Notes under the pieces: model-generated
What the model saw: the letters and a program-made list of their open reading frames with translations, nothing else
What the model was told of the DNA's origin: nothing
The model's database searches: none
Position numbers and translations under genes: made by a program
NCBI GenBank assembly: GCA_024281055.1
Contig: JAMXLF010000093.1
Coordinates: 1 to 47,327 of the forward strand
Source of the DNA: Geobacteraceae bacterium
Lineage (GTDB): Bacteria > Desulfobacterota > Desulfuromonadia > Geobacterales > Geobacteraceae
Direction: 5' to 3'
DNA: 47,327 bases
Shown: positions 10,437 through 18,887 of the stretch, piece by piece
Position numbering within the stretch: the stretch's first letter is position 1
How the letters are laid out: the number at the start of each line of letters is the position of its first letter

Positions 10437-10503
10437 GTCAGGTTAGTTGTTAGTATGTTCGTGTTTTTCGTGTATTTCGTGGACAGAAATGCCTTGCGGT
10501 CTT

Positions 10504-10731
10504 TCAATCCTCCGGCCGGAATTCCTCCCGGGCGAAACTGCCGTCCTTCTGCTTGAGGAGTACCTCCACCCGCTTTTCCGCCTCGTTGAGCTTGCGGGTA
10601 CAGAAATTGGCCTGGCGGACCCCCTCTTCGAAGGCCTTCAGGGACTCCTCGAGGGGCAGCTCGCCGCTCTCCAGCCTGCGCACCACCTCTTCAAGCTTTT
10701 TCAGCGCCGTTTCAAATTTTTCGACTGCCAT
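10504..10731 (-). CDS. xseB: Exodeoxyribonuclease VII small subunit
   Basis: A 75-residue acidic helical protein (M-A-V-E-K-F-E-T-A-L-K-K-L-E-E-V-V-R-R-L-E-S-G-E-L-P-L-E-E-S-L, split here only by notation) with the family hallmark L-E-x-G-x-L-P-L-E-E-S-L-x-x-F-E-x-G. Several copies wrap one XseA to form ExoVII, which degrades single-stranded DNA to acid-soluble oligonucleotides. It lies 78 bases downstream of xseA on the same strand. Confidence 0.96.
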   Translation of the reverse strand: MAVEKFETALKKLEEVVRRLESGELPLEESLKAFEEGVRQANFCTRKLNEAEKRVEVLLKQKDGSFAREEFRPED

Positions 10732-10809
10732 GGGGCACCGCCTTACAAAAAGTGAAACGTTATTATACAGATTGGCGCCGGCGAGTCAAGGTCGGCCTGC
10801 GCTGGAGTT

Positions 10810-12150
10810 CTACTTCCTCGTCGATTCCACGCGACATACCGCCCCCCCGCTCCGGAAGCCGACGTCGACCCGGTCGCCCGCCACCAGTTCTCCACCGTCC
10901 CGGACCAGTTCTCCACCGGGGAGGCGGTGGACGATGGCGTAGCCGCGGGCCAAGGTGGCCAGGGGGGAGAGGGCCTGGAGCTTCCCGGCGTTCACTGCTG
11001 TCCGCTCCCGATAAGTCTCCAGGATGCGGTGAAGGGCATGCTCCCCCCGGGCAAGGAGCGCCGCGAGCGTCTCTTTCGTCCGCTCCACCTCCAGGGCGGG
11101 ATTGGTAAGGCGCAGATGGTTGCCGAGATAGGCCAGCCGGTCCCGGCGCCGCTCCATTCCCCCTTGCACGGCAAGCTCCAGCCGGTAGCTAAGATCGTCG
11201 ACCCGTTGCGCCAGATGCCCGAGGAGCATGGTGGGATCCTTGAGGGAGCGGGCAAGCCCGGCCACTTCTCCGCGGAGATTTCCCGGGCGGTGCCGCATCC
11301 CCTGTTCCAGCCTGTGTGTGAGGCTGGCCACCTCGGCGTCCAGCTCCGCCTTGCTCCGCACCACGAGCTCTGCGGCCGCGGAGGGTGTCGGAGCCCGCAG
11401 GTCGGCGACGAAATCGGCGATGGTGAAGTCCACCTCGTGGCCCACCGCAGAGATGACCGGGATTTTCGACTGGTAGATGGCCCGGGCCACCACCTCCTCG
11501 TTGAAGGACCAGAGGTCCTCCAGGGAGCCGCCGCCCCGGCCGACGATCATCACGTCGATCTCCCGGTAGCGGTTAAAGTCGCGGATCGCCTGGGCGATCT
11601 CCGCCGCCGCCCCCTCCCCCTGAACCCGGACCGGGTAGAGAAGTATCTCCAGGTTGGCGTAGCGGCGGTCGAGGACGTTGAGAATATCGTGAATGGCCGC
11701 CCCGGTGGCGGAGGTGACGATGCCGATCCGTTGGGGGAGCTTCGGGAGCGGCTTCTTGTGGGCTTCGTCGAAGAGCCCCTCCCGGGCGAGACGCTCCTTC
11801 AGCTGGATGAACGCCAGTTGCAGCGCCCCTATTCCCTTGGGCTCCAGGTATTCGACGATGAGTTGGTAGTCGCCGCGCGGCTCGAAGACCGAGAGCCGGC
11901 CGCGAACCACGAGCCCCATGCCGTCCTTCGGCCGGAACTTCAGTGCCCGTGCCGAGGCACGGAACATGACGCAACGCATCTGCGCCCCGGCGTCGCGCAG
12001 GGTAAAATAGAGGTGCCCGGAAACCGGCATGGCCAGGTTCGAGACCTCCCCCTCCACCCAGACGTGCTCGAAGTTCTCCTCCAGCACCCCCTTGACGAGG
12101 GCGGTCAGCTGGCTGACGGTCAGGATCCGCTTGTCGGCGAAAAGCTCCAT
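10810..12150 (-). CDS. xseA: Exodeoxyribonuclease VII large subunit
   Basis: A 446-residue nuclease subunit. The N-terminal OB-fold (about 1-105) includes V-W-V-E-G-E-V-S-N and G-H-L-Y-F-T-L-R-D. The catalytic core carries [30 protein letters not shown] and [30 protein letters not shown] long coiled-coil tail follows. All are canonical for XseA. With XseB it processes single-stranded DNA in repair. It is the first gene of the minus-strand group leading to dxs. Confidence 0.97.
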   Translation of the reverse strand: MELFADKRILTVSQLTALVKGVLEENFEHVWVEGEVSNLAMPVSGHLYFTLRDAGAQMRCVMFRASARALKFRPKDGMGLVVRGRLSVFEPRGDYQLIVEYLEPKGIGALQLAFIQLKERLAREGLFDEAHKKPLPKLPQRIGIVTSATGAAIHDILNVLDRRYANLEILLYPVRVQGEGAAAEIAQAIRDFNRYREIDVMIVGRGGGSLEDLWSFNEEVVARAIYQSKIPVISAVGHEVDFTIADFVADLRAPTPSAAAELVVRSKAELDAEVASLTHRLEQGMRHRPGNLRGEVAGLARSLKDPTMLLGHLAQRVDDLSYRLELAVQGGMERRRDRLAYLGNHLRLTNPALEVERTKETLAALLARGEHALHRILETYRERTAVNAGKLQALSPLATLARGYAIVHRLPGGELVRDGGELVAGDRVDVGFRSGGAVCRVESTRK

Positions 12151-12226
12151 GTCACGGTTCTACCACAGCCTCGTCTTGCCTGTCAAACCGGTTGACCTCC
12201 GATCGCGCAGGTCTTTTCCTTTCGCT

Positions 12227-12279
12227 CGTCAGCCTTAGTCTATTGCCTGTGAACAACATCGGAGCCGCTTCTCATCCTG
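12227..12279. repeat. Direct repeat, left copy flanking hpnJ
   Basis: A stretch of about 53 bases starting CGTCAGCCTT and ending CTTCTCATCCTG. It aligns with 13931-13982 in the same orientation, at roughly 80 percent identity by eye with a few one- or two-base gaps. The pair brackets the hpnJ gene. Confidence 0.7.
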
Positions 12280-12291
12280 CGGGCACATGGC

Positions 12292-12342
12292 AGTATCAAG
12301 GTTCTACACTTGTGACAATGTCATAGGTGTAGACCTGATACT
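12292..12342. repeat. Long near-perfect inverted repeat after hpnJ
   Basis: Arms of about 25 bases run from AGTATCA at 12292 to TGATACT at 12342 and meet at TGACA-a-TGTCA, with only a few mismatches or bulges. It lies 37 bases past the hpnJ stop. It could be a transcription terminator or RNA-stabilising hairpin, but it lacks a U-run and could also be a remnant of a mobile element. Confidence 0.7.
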
Positions 12343-12378
12343 GGTGGGGGGGTGGACACTGGTGGTGGGGTGTTTCAG

Positions 12379-13812
12379 CTAGTCATTGCCAACGTTTTTC
12401 GCGAATCGTTTTCTTTTTGCGCGCAGGCTTAGATACTCTTTCGCCTCCTTGAACAGGCGGCGCCTCTCTTTCCCGTCAAACACGGCCTTGCGCAGTATCC
12501 TGAAAATGATCCTCGGCCTGAAGTAGTAACGGCCGTAAAATTGCTCAACGGCATCGACAATCTGATGGCGGTCCAAGCCCGGATATTGAATGTTCGGGAG
12601 TTGATGCCCCAGTTCATCCGACATCTCATGCCTGGTCAGGTAGCCGTGCTTCAGCAGGTAATCGTTGAACGCCGTGCCCGGGTAGGGATGGGCGATCGAC
12701 ACCTGGATCGTTTCGCAGTCGAGCTCCTCGGCGAATTTCATCGTCCGCTCGATCGTCTCGCGGGTTTCGCCCGGAAGGCCGAAAATGTAATCACCATGGA
12801 CCAGTATCCCGAGCTTCTTGCAGTTTTTCATAAACGTTATCGCCTGCTCCACGGTAGCGCCTTTTTCGATATTCTTCAGGACAGCGGGATCGCCTGATTC
12901 AAAGCCGACGATCAGCAGCCGGCAGCCTGCGTCCTTCATCGCCTTCAGCGTTTCATAATCGGTGTGGGCCCGCGCCGTGCAGGACCAGGTAAAATTGATC
13001 GGCTTGAATTTCTCGCATATTTCGAGGACGCGCTGTTTCCCCCAGGCAAAGGTATCATCATCGAAAAAGATTTCCCTGACGTTGGGGAACAGCTCCAGCG
13101 CGCGGCGAACCTCGCCCGCCACGTTATCGCTGCTGCGGGTCCGCCATCTGTGACCGCTGAACGTTTGCGGCCAGAGGCAATAGCTGCATTTCGCAGGACA
13201 GCCGCGAGACGAGTAGAAAGCGATGTAAGGATGGAGCAGAAAAGGAACATTGTATTTCGTTATGTCGAGATCGCGCTTGTAAACATCGACGGCGAACGGC
13301 AGGGAATCCAGGTCGGCTAAGGGCTCGCGATCCGGAGTGTGAACTATCGTGCCGTCTTTCCGAAAGCTGACGCCCTCGATCGTCTCAAGGCTCTTCCCCT
13401 GGGCAAATTCAGTGACCGAGAAGTCGAATTCCTTCCTCGCCACAAAGTCTATCGCCGTTGAGGCGTTGAGGCTCTCCTCCGGCAGAACGCTGACGTGCGG
13501 CCCCACAAAGGCGATCTTGATGTGAGGCTTGGCCTTCTTGATCAACTCCGCCAGATGCACATCGTTTCTGAAACCGGGGGTGCTCGTGAATACCACGACA
13601 AAATCGTAGTCCATGGCTATAGTGACGGTTTGCTCGGGGGTCACGCCGTGTGAAGGCGCATCCAGCAACCTGCTTTCCTTGATCAAGCCGGCGGGATACG
13701 TCAGCCAGACCGGATACCAGAATGAAGTTATCTCCCGCACCGCCGGCCAGCGAGACCCCGCGCCTCCATCAAAGTTCTCGAAAGAAGGAGGATTCAGCAA
13801 TAATGTTTTCAT
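12379..13812 (-). CDS. hpnJ: Hopanoid-associated radical SAM protein HpnJ
   Basis: A 477-residue protein. An N-terminal Rossmann-like segment of the B12-binding class (about 1-170, start MKTLLLNPPSFENFDGG, then G-P-H-V-S-V-L-P) precedes a radical SAM domain with C205-x3-C209-x2-C212 in R-G-C-P-A-K-C-S-Y-C. The N-terminus and F-W-Y-P-V-W-L-T-Y-P-A-G-L-I match my memory of HpnJ, which is needed for the cyclitol ether head group of bacteriohopanepolyols. The start at 13812 is chosen because AAGGAG precedes it; an upstream ATG at 13860 lacks one. No other hopanoid gene is in the window and direct repeats flank it, so it looks like an inserted single gene. Confidence 0.85.
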   Translation of the reverse strand: MKTLLLNPPSFENFDGGAGSRWPAVREITSFWYPVWLTYPAGLIKESRLLDAPSHGVTPEQTVTIAMDYDFVVVFTSTPGFRNDVHLAELIKKAKPHIKIAFVGPHVSVLPEESLNASTAIDFVARKEFDFSVTEFAQGKSLETIEGVSFRKDGTIVHTPDREPLADLDSLPFAVDVYKRDLDITKYNVPFLLHPYIAFYSSRGCPAKCSYCLWPQTFSGHRWRTRSSDNVAGEVRRALELFPNVREIFFDDDTFAWGKQRVLEICEKFKPINFTWSCTARAHTDYETLKAMKDAGCRLLIVGFESGDPAVLKNIEKGATVEQAITFMKNCKKLGILVHGDYIFGLPGETRETIERTMKFAEELDCETIQVSIAHPYPGTAFNDYLLKHGYLTRHEMSDELGHQLPNIQYPGLDRHQIVDAVEQFYGRYYFRPRIIFRILRKAVFDGKERRRLFKEAKEYLSLRAKRKRFAKNVGND

Positions 13813-14260
13813 CGTTACTCCTTGCCGAGGATGAATTCCTCGGCAGTGTGCCATGCGCAATAAAAAGCTGCAATTAAAAAATTATAAGCATGTCAATTAG
13901 GTGCCTGTCCCCCTTATCGCCTCCGTCGGTCGTCAGCCTTCGGTCTATCGCCTGAGAAGCATCGGAGCAACTTCTCATCCTGTGCATGACGGGCAACGGC
14001 GGCCCACTGCCTTTCTGGAACTGCGATAGAATGGCATTCGGGAGAACAAGAAGCATGGAATCTCCTTTGACTTTCATGCATAGACCGTTATATATTGCGC
14101 GTTAATTGAAATTTGTTAAAGACGGTCACCCTTAATCGCCGGATGACAAGTTCAGAGGGATGTTTCTTTGAACAGAAGACCATGAATTCGGGAGATATCA
14201 ACCTTAATTCCCCCAGTCCGGAGAACCATAAAACGTGGGCGATCTGCAACTCCGTAACCT
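13813..14260. other. A+T-rich intergenic stretch with right copy of the direct repeat
   Basis: About 450 bases without a convincing gene. Positions 13931-13982 carry the second copy of the direct repeat found at 12227-12279; this copy has an internal hairpin TGAGAAG/CTTCTCA. The surrounding DNA is richer in A+T than the flanking genes, which suggests a junction of acquired DNA. No promoter could be assigned confidently. Confidence 0.6.
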
Positions 14261-14530
14261 TTAATAGTGATACCGAGCCTGAAGAAAATCGACCCGGTCG
14301 TCGCGGACGAGGTATACGATGCGATGCTCCTGGGTAAGGCGGCGGGACCAGACGCCGGGGGAGAGATATTTGAGCGGTTCGGGCTTGCCGATGCCGGTGA
14401 AAGGATCGCGCATGACCGCTTCTATCATGTCGAAGGCACGCAAAGCGGTCTTGCGGTCGACCTCGACCCAGTAGCGGAGGTCTTCACGGAACTCCGGCTG
14501 GAAGACGGCTTCCCGGCGCTTACTTTTCAA
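14261..14530 (-). CDS. Txe/YoeB-family mRNA interferase toxin
   Basis: An 89-residue toxin of the RelE superfamily, YoeB/Txe branch. Its marks are F-R-E-D-L-R-Y-W near the N-terminus, G-I-G-K-P-E-P-L-K-Y-L, W-S-R-R-L-T-Q-E-H-R-I-V-Y and a C-terminal A-R-Y-H-Y, which carry the basic, acidic and histidine residues used for ribosome-dependent mRNA cleavage. Its start overlaps the end of the antitoxin gene by 11 bases, the usual antitoxin-first arrangement. Length and catalytic residues look intact, so it is probably functional. Confidence 0.93.
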   Translation of the reverse strand: MKSKRREAVFQPEFREDLRYWVEVDRKTALRAFDMIEAVMRDPFTGIGKPEPLKYLSPGVWSRRLTQEHRIVYLVRDDRVDFLQARYHY

Positions 14531-14798
14531 GGCCGACTTCCTTTTGGAGCCTTGCCGACGAGGAAGGCTCTCCCTCCCGTTTCAGGGCGCGTTCCAGCGA
14601 GGCAAGGAGTCGTTGCGCGTTCTTAGGGGACCGCATGAGATGGGCGGTCTCGACCAGGCTTTCAAGCTCATCGGCGGAAATCATGGCAACGCTTTCACCG
14701 CTGCGGCGACCGATGATGACGATTTCCCTGTTTTTCGTCACTTCGTCGCACAATCCGGCAAAATTCGCCCGGGCGTTCGTATAGGTTGTCTTCAGCAT
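14520..14798 (-). CDS. Phd/YefM-family antitoxin
   Basis: A 92-residue antitoxin starting MLKTTYTNARANFAGLCDEV, with I-I-G-R-R-S-G-E-S-V-A-M-I-S-A-D-E-L-E-S-L, the Phd/YefM DNA-binding fold. The disordered C-terminus would mask the YoeB-like toxin. The start at 14798 is preferred over an upstream in-frame ATG because GGGAGG lies just upstream. The complex normally represses its own promoter. It sits next to the hpnJ insertion, in an accessory-looking part of the window. Confidence 0.92.
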   Translation of the reverse strand: MLKTTYTNARANFAGLCDEVTKNREIVIIGRRSGESVAMISADELESLVETAHLMRSPKNAQRLLASLERALKREGEPSSSARLQKEVGLEK

Positions 14799-14924
14799 AT
14801 GTTCCTCCCTTGCAAGTTGTACAGGAATACAGTACAGCATGACTCAACCATTGGCAACAATAATCTTTATAGGGAAAACAACGCATGCTAATGCCAACCG
14901 TGATGAAGTACGACATGGAGAACG

Positions 14925-15857
14925 ATGAAAGTCATATGCCCGGCCTGTTCGGCCACAGGTAACATAGACGAAACCCTGCTCTCCGCTGAGGGGCGGGACA
15001 TAACCTGCCCGCGCTGCCGGCACAGCTTCCACGTGTTGCCGCAGCGGAGCGGCGTGGAGATTATCCAGCAGCGCGAATCCATGGTCTGCCCGAAATGCCG
15101 TGCCGAGCAGGCTGTCTCCGATACCTGCGTCTCCTGCGGCGTGGTGGTGCAGAAATACATCCGTTCCGTAGAGAGCGCCAGGGACCTGGAGCGGCTCGAA
15201 CTGAACAAGCTGAAATCCGACCTGCGCCGGGTCGACTCCTGGTATTCCAGCCTCTTCGACCGGCGGCTGGCGTCGCTCATGGTGCGGGTATTGTCCCTCC
15301 TCGTGCTGCTCGGCATTTTCATGACCTGCTCCATGAACGGCGCCCGGAGGAACAAATTCTACGCCGAAAATACCGAGGCCATGAGGAAGGCGGCGGAAGG
15401 CGGCCCGAACCGGTCGAAGCCCGACGACAACAGAATTCTCCCCCAGCTAGGCGCCTTCGAGCGACTGGTGGGAGAGGCGGCCAACCAGTGCCTGAGCCAG
15501 TGTGACCGGTATTCCATCGCCTGGTATGACAAGAGCGAGCCGGGGATGAACATGTACCGTGATCACTACCTCGACAGCACCATGACCGAGCAACTGGAGG
15601 CGCTGAGGGCGGCAAAGTGCACCGTGGACCGGGATTTCCGGGCACTAGGGACGCCATCGCAGCCCTACTGGCCGTACTACCAGAAGGTCAAGGCCCTGTA
15701 CAACGTTTACAATTCGCTCTATAACCTGGCAACCACGCCGGAGACCCACTATTACGATTTTCGCGGGATCGTCTCCAAAAACGACGCGGAATTGCGGCAG
15801 ATCATCAATGAGCTGGAAGGCCTTCGACCGAAACAGGCATCGGGGGGAGCGCAGTGA
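14925..15857 (+). CDS. Zinc-ribbon membrane protein of unknown function
   Basis: A 310-residue protein. Two CxxC pairs at the N-terminus (C-P-A-C and C-P-R-C, MJ0042-type ribbon) are followed by a second ribbon (C-P-K-C-R-A-E-Q and C-V-S-C-G-V-V-V-Q-K-Y) at about residues 55-85. One transmembrane helix lies at about 123-138 (V-L-S-L-L-V-L-L-G-I-F). The remaining helical domain, of about 170 residues, has no recognised motif. The ribosome site is GGAGAA. It heads a plus-strand group with a small secreted protein and a ParA-like ATPase. The function is unknown; the ribbons suggest structural zinc rather than catalysis. Confidence 0.75.
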   Translation: MKVICPACSATGNIDETLLSAEGRDITCPRCRHSFHVLPQRSGVEIIQQRESMVCPKCRAEQAVSDTCVSCGVVVQKYIRSVESARDLERLELNKLKSDLRRVDSWYSSLFDRRLASLMVRVLSLLVLLGIFMTCSMNGARRNKFYAENTEAMRKAAEGGPNRSKPDDNRILPQLGAFERLVGEAANQCLSQCDRYSIAWYDKSEPGMNMYRDHYLDSTMTEQLEALRAAKCTVDRDFRALGTPSQPYWPYYQKVKALYNVYNSLYNLATTPETHYYDFRGIVSKNDAELRQIINELEGLRPKQASGGAQ

Positions 15858-15930
15858 AACGCTACGTGCTGATGGCTGCCATCATCGTTGTCGCGGATCG
15901 TCTGCAATTAGAGGAAAGGAGGTACAGGCC

Positions 15931-16332
15931 ATGCGGCCGATTTTTCAATCCGTTATCGTTTGCGCCGTCTTTCTCATGGCGACGCCGCTCTCTGCGGCAA
16001 CAGTCCATCTCAAGGACGGCGGCGAGGTCAATTGCGAGAAGGTCTGGCAGGAAAAGGACACGGTTGTTGCCCGGATAAACGGCGACACGATTTCCTTCCC
16101 CGTGGATGACGTAAACCTGAAAAGGACGTTTCCGGCGGCAAAGAGGCCGAAGATTACCAGGAAAAAGAAAACGGAGTCAGCCAAAGAGCCGGCCAAGGAA
16201 GAATTGGTCATCATCGATCCGGACGAGGAAAAACGAAAAGACGAGCAGATGGAGGAGTATAACAGGTTCGTGGAAAGGCTGAACAGACCGGCACACAAGG
16301 CAAAGCTGGCAAAACGGCGAAAGCCGGAGTAA
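15931..16332 (+). CDS. Small secreted lysine-rich protein of unknown function
   Basis: A 133-residue protein. The start at 15931 is fixed by GGAAAGGAGG just upstream and gives a clean signal peptide (about 1-24, ending P-L-S-A-A). The mature N-terminal part (T-V-H-L-K-D-G-G-E-V-N-C-E-K-V-W) resembles short beta-strand modules seen in Geobacter periplasmic proteins. The C-terminal half is highly charged (K-I-T-R-K-K-K-T-E and D-P-D-E-E-K-R-K-D) and probably extended. The preceding 74 bases start with a GTG overlapping the previous stop and an apolar peptide, perhaps the remnant of another gene. No function is assigned. Confidence 0.7.
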   Translation: MRPIFQSVIVCAVFLMATPLSAATVHLKDGGEVNCEKVWQEKDTVVARINGDTISFPVDDVNLKRTFPAAKRPKITRKKKTESAKEPAKEELVIIDPDEEKRKDEQMEEYNRFVERLNRPAHKAKLAKRRKPE

Positions 16333-16362
16333 ACCGGTTGACCGTACCGGGGCATTCATATT

Positions 16363-17766
16363 ATGATGCCCGCCATGGAACAGTACCCTTACATCATTAC
16401 CGTCTCATCGGAAAAAGGGGGGGTGGGAAAGACCACCCTCGCCACCAACCTCGCCATCTTCCTCAAGGCGCTGCACGAGGACCTGCCGGTCACGGTCTTC
16501 TCCTTCGACAACCACTTCTCCGTGGACAAGATGTTCGCCATGGGGAGCGGAAGCCCCCGGGGGGACGTGGCCGACCTCCTCATGGAAACCCCCGGCGTGG
16601 AGCTCCTCCACACCGGGCAGTACGGGGTGAATTACATCCCCTCCTCGACTGCCCTCGCGGACCTGAAGGGGTCGGTCAGGAGCCCGATGACCCTGGCGCG
16701 GCTCTTCTCCCTTTCCCGGATTCCCGGGATCGTCATCGTCGACACGCGCCCGGACCTGGACATCCTGACCGAAAACGCCCTGTACGCGGCCGACCGGGTC
16801 ATCATCCCGGTCAAGGACATGCCCTCCCTGGAGAACTGCCGCAACATCTTCAATCTCTTCGACCGGCGGGGGCTCGACAAGAAGAGCCTGACCCTCCTCC
16901 CCTGCCTGATCGACTCGCGGATCAAGTACGACGGCCCGTTCCGGGACCAGAAGACCCTCCTCAAGGCATACGCCATCAACCGGGGCTACCGTTGCCTGGA
17001 CACGTTCATCGCCAAGAGCCCGAAGGTGGAAAGTCTCAACACCAACCCCACAGGAAAGATCTTCCCGATCCTCACCCACGCCCGCGGCACCGATGTCCAT
17101 CACCAGTATGCCCAGCTTGGGAGGATGCTCCTCGATGAGTTCACCGCCACGACGGAGCCCCGCTCGCACCTCTTCCACCAGTGGCTCACCGCCGAAGACG
17201 CCCGAAAGAAGGAATCGTTCTTCGCCCGGCTGACCGGACTGCAGCCGGACTGTCTCTTCTGTGGCCGGCCCCTCGTGAAGGAGCGCCGGGAGCACGCCTC
17301 CCACTACTTCGCCACCTCCGACGACGCTGCCTGCGGCCTCCTCGGCGAGGAGTGCTTCACCACCTTCCTCATGACGGCGATCTACCAGATGGACAAGGAA
17401 CTCCCCGTCGACGACCCCACCCGGCTCATCATCGAGGAGACCGCCCGGGAATCGGCATTCGCTTTCAAGCCAGCCGAGAACGGCAGCGGCACCATGGTGG
17501 AATTCCACCGTTTCGACCTGAGCGGGGTTCGTCTGGGCACCAAGACCTATCCGTTGCGGGAATTTGCGGGGGGCATCCTGGCCCGCAAGCCAGACCCGCT
17601 CTACACACTTATCAACAGGACCCTTGCGGGGTATGGCGGGGAACTGCGAGACGCCTTCCTGCTCCTTTACCCGGTCAACCGGGAGACCCCCGAGGCTGTC
17701 CTCCAGGAGGAGAGCTACCGGGAGTTCAACCGGCTCCGGAAGCGGGTTGCGGAACAGCTCACCTGA
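16363..17766 (+). CDS. ParA/MinD-like P-loop ATPase with C-terminal zinc-binding-like region
   Basis: A 467-residue protein. The deviant Walker A box K-G-G-V-G-K-T-T (about residues 18-25), the I-V-I-V-D-T-R-P-D segment near 120 and V-I-I-P-V-K-D place it in the SIMIBI class used for positioning cellular cargo. After the ATPase (about 1-255), a C-terminal part carries C-L-F-C-G-R-P and later cysteines (A-C-G-L-L-G-E-E-C), possibly a metal site. This makes it longer than plain ParA. The start is uncertain: no strong ribosome site precedes ATG 16363, and ATG 16375 is also possible. Its stop overlaps the convergent deacetylase gene by 8 bases. The cargo is unknown. Confidence 0.85.
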   Translation: MMPAMEQYPYIITVSSEKGGVGKTTLATNLAIFLKALHEDLPVTVFSFDNHFSVDKMFAMGSGSPRGDVADLLMETPGVELLHTGQYGVNYIPSSTALADLKGSVRSPMTLARLFSLSRIPGIVIVDTRPDLDILTENALYAADRVIIPVKDMPSLENCRNIFNLFDRRGLDKKSLTLLPCLIDSRIKYDGPFRDQKTLLKAYAINRGYRCLDTFIAKSPKVESLNTNPTGKIFPILTHARGTDVHHQYAQLGRMLLDEFTATTEPRSHLFHQWLTAEDARKKESFFARLTGLQPDCLFCGRPLVKERREHASHYFATSDDAACGLLGEECFTTFLMTAIYQMDKELPVDDPTRLIIEETARESAFAFKPAENGSGTMVEFHRFDLSGVRLGTKTYPLREFAGGILARKPDPLYTLINRTLAGYGGELRDAFLLLYPVNRETPEAVLQEESYREFNRLRKRVAEQLT

Positions 17767-18706
17767 CGAGCTGCGATGCGGTGACGAAGGTTATCCCCTC
17801 TTTTTGAAGCTGCGGCATCGCTGCCGTCAAGGCTTGGATGGTGGGCTTGTGGGGGTGGCAGATGGCTATGGCGCTGCCGTGCTTGCGGGCAGCGGCGGCC
17901 GCCTGGTCGAGCTGTTTCCTGATGGCATCGACTTTCTGGGTGTTGTCGAGGAAGAAGCTCCGTGAGGCGGTCTCGATCCCCATCTCCCGCGCCAGCTTCT
18001 CCCCTACCGAGGCCGACGTGGTCTTGCTGTCGATGAAGAACATTCCCTTCCCCTTGAGCACGCCGAGCACCGTGCGCATCTTTGCCGGATCCTCGGTAAA
18101 ACGCGACCCCATGTGGTTGTTGGCGCCGTCGGCATAGGGAACCGTCCGGAAGTAAGAGTCGAGGCGCCGCACGATCTCGTCATCGCTCTGGGCAAGGAGC
18201 AGGCCGTTCTTTTCGAACGGCTTCTTTTCGTACCCCTTGGGTTCCATGGGGATGTGGAGCATCACCTCACGTCCCCCGGCGTGGACCGCTTCGGCAACGG
18301 CCTTCGCCTTCGGCAGCCCCGGAATGATGGAGAAGGTCACGGGAAGGTTGATGGCGAGGAGGGCGCGGGCCTCCTCGACACTGTTCCCCATGTCGTCCAC
18401 GATGATCGCCACGGTCCCCGGGCTCACCTGTTTTGCCTTCTTCGCCGGTTTCGGCGCCGGGGCGACCACAGCCGAGGAGTACCCCTTCTGTCCGGCGGAG
18501 CTCGGCTCGGGACGCGGCGGCATCTTCTGCCGTACCTCCTCCTTCGGAGCCGTTGCCGGCTTCTCGCCCGCTCCCTTTTTCAGCTTCTCCAGGGTGACAA
18601 ACGCCAGGACCAGGACTATGACCGTTATCAGGAGTGCGACAAGCGGTCGGCCACCGCCGCCAGCTTTTTTCCTCCTGTTGACCCCCTTCTTTCTGCGCTG
18701 TGCCAA
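17759..18706 (-). CDS. Divergent polysaccharide deacetylase family protein (DUF610/YibQ-like)
   Basis: A 315-residue protein. A basic N-terminus and one transmembrane helix (about 20-38) anchor it with the rest in the periplasm. A proline/alanine/lysine-rich linker is followed by a catalytic-like barrel: V-A-I-I-V-D-D-M-G-N near 100, V-T-F-S-I-I-P-G-L-P, M-L-H-I-P-M-E-P, N-N-H-M-G-S-R-F-T-E and F-F-I-D-S-K-T-T-S. These are signatures of the divergent polysaccharide deacetylase family. Its substrate is unsettled in the family; envelope glycan modification is the usual guess. The 3' end overlaps the ParA-like gene tail to tail. Confidence 0.9.
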   Translation of the reverse strand: MAQRRKKGVNRRKKAGGGGRPLVALLITVIVLVLAFVTLEKLKKGAGEKPATAPKEEVRQKMPPRPEPSSAGQKGYSSAVVAPAPKPAKKAKQVSPGTVAIIVDDMGNSVEEARALLAINLPVTFSIIPGLPKAKAVAEAVHAGGREVMLHIPMEPKGYEKKPFEKNGLLLAQSDDEIVRRLDSYFRTVPYADGANNHMGSRFTEDPAKMRTVLGVLKGKGMFFIDSKTTSASVGEKLAREMGIETASRSFFLDNTQKVDAIRKQLDQAAAAARKHGSAIAICHPHKPTIQALTAAMPQLQKEGITFVTASQLVR

Positions 18707-18723
18707 TGCTTACCTCCCTGCCT

Positions 18724-18837
18724 TACCCCTCACCCGGCCTTCGGCCACCCTCTCCCACCGCGGGGAGAGGGTTTTCTCCCCTCGTCCCTTGTGGACCCAG
18801 TAAACGGGCCTAAAGGAGAGGGGCGGGGGTGAGGGGA
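18724..18837. repeat. Dispersed palindromic repeat, type A copy
   Basis: The structure is terminal CCCCTCACCC, a small hairpin GGCC-ttc-GGCC, a hairpin CCTCTCCC/GGGGAGAGG, a second pair CTCCCCT...AGGAGAGGGG, and the closing GGTGAGGGG that complements the start. It would fold as a multi-arm cruciform. It lies between tlyA and the deacetylase gene. Confidence 0.85.
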
Positions 18838-18887
18838 AAAGTATCATCTTGAATACAATTTTGAATAAAAGACCTGTTTAAACAGAT

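Noticed and set aside
10447-10500. TTCGTG-rich stretch resembling those near 37200 and 44390
   Set aside because: Similarity is limited to short TTCGTG/GTGGACA words without defined ends; it may be an old dispersed repeat but cannot be delimited here.
13931-13982. attC-like site next to hpnJ
   Set aside because: The repeat has a hairpin but no GTTRRRY end or RYYYAAC partner, so it does not fit an integron site.
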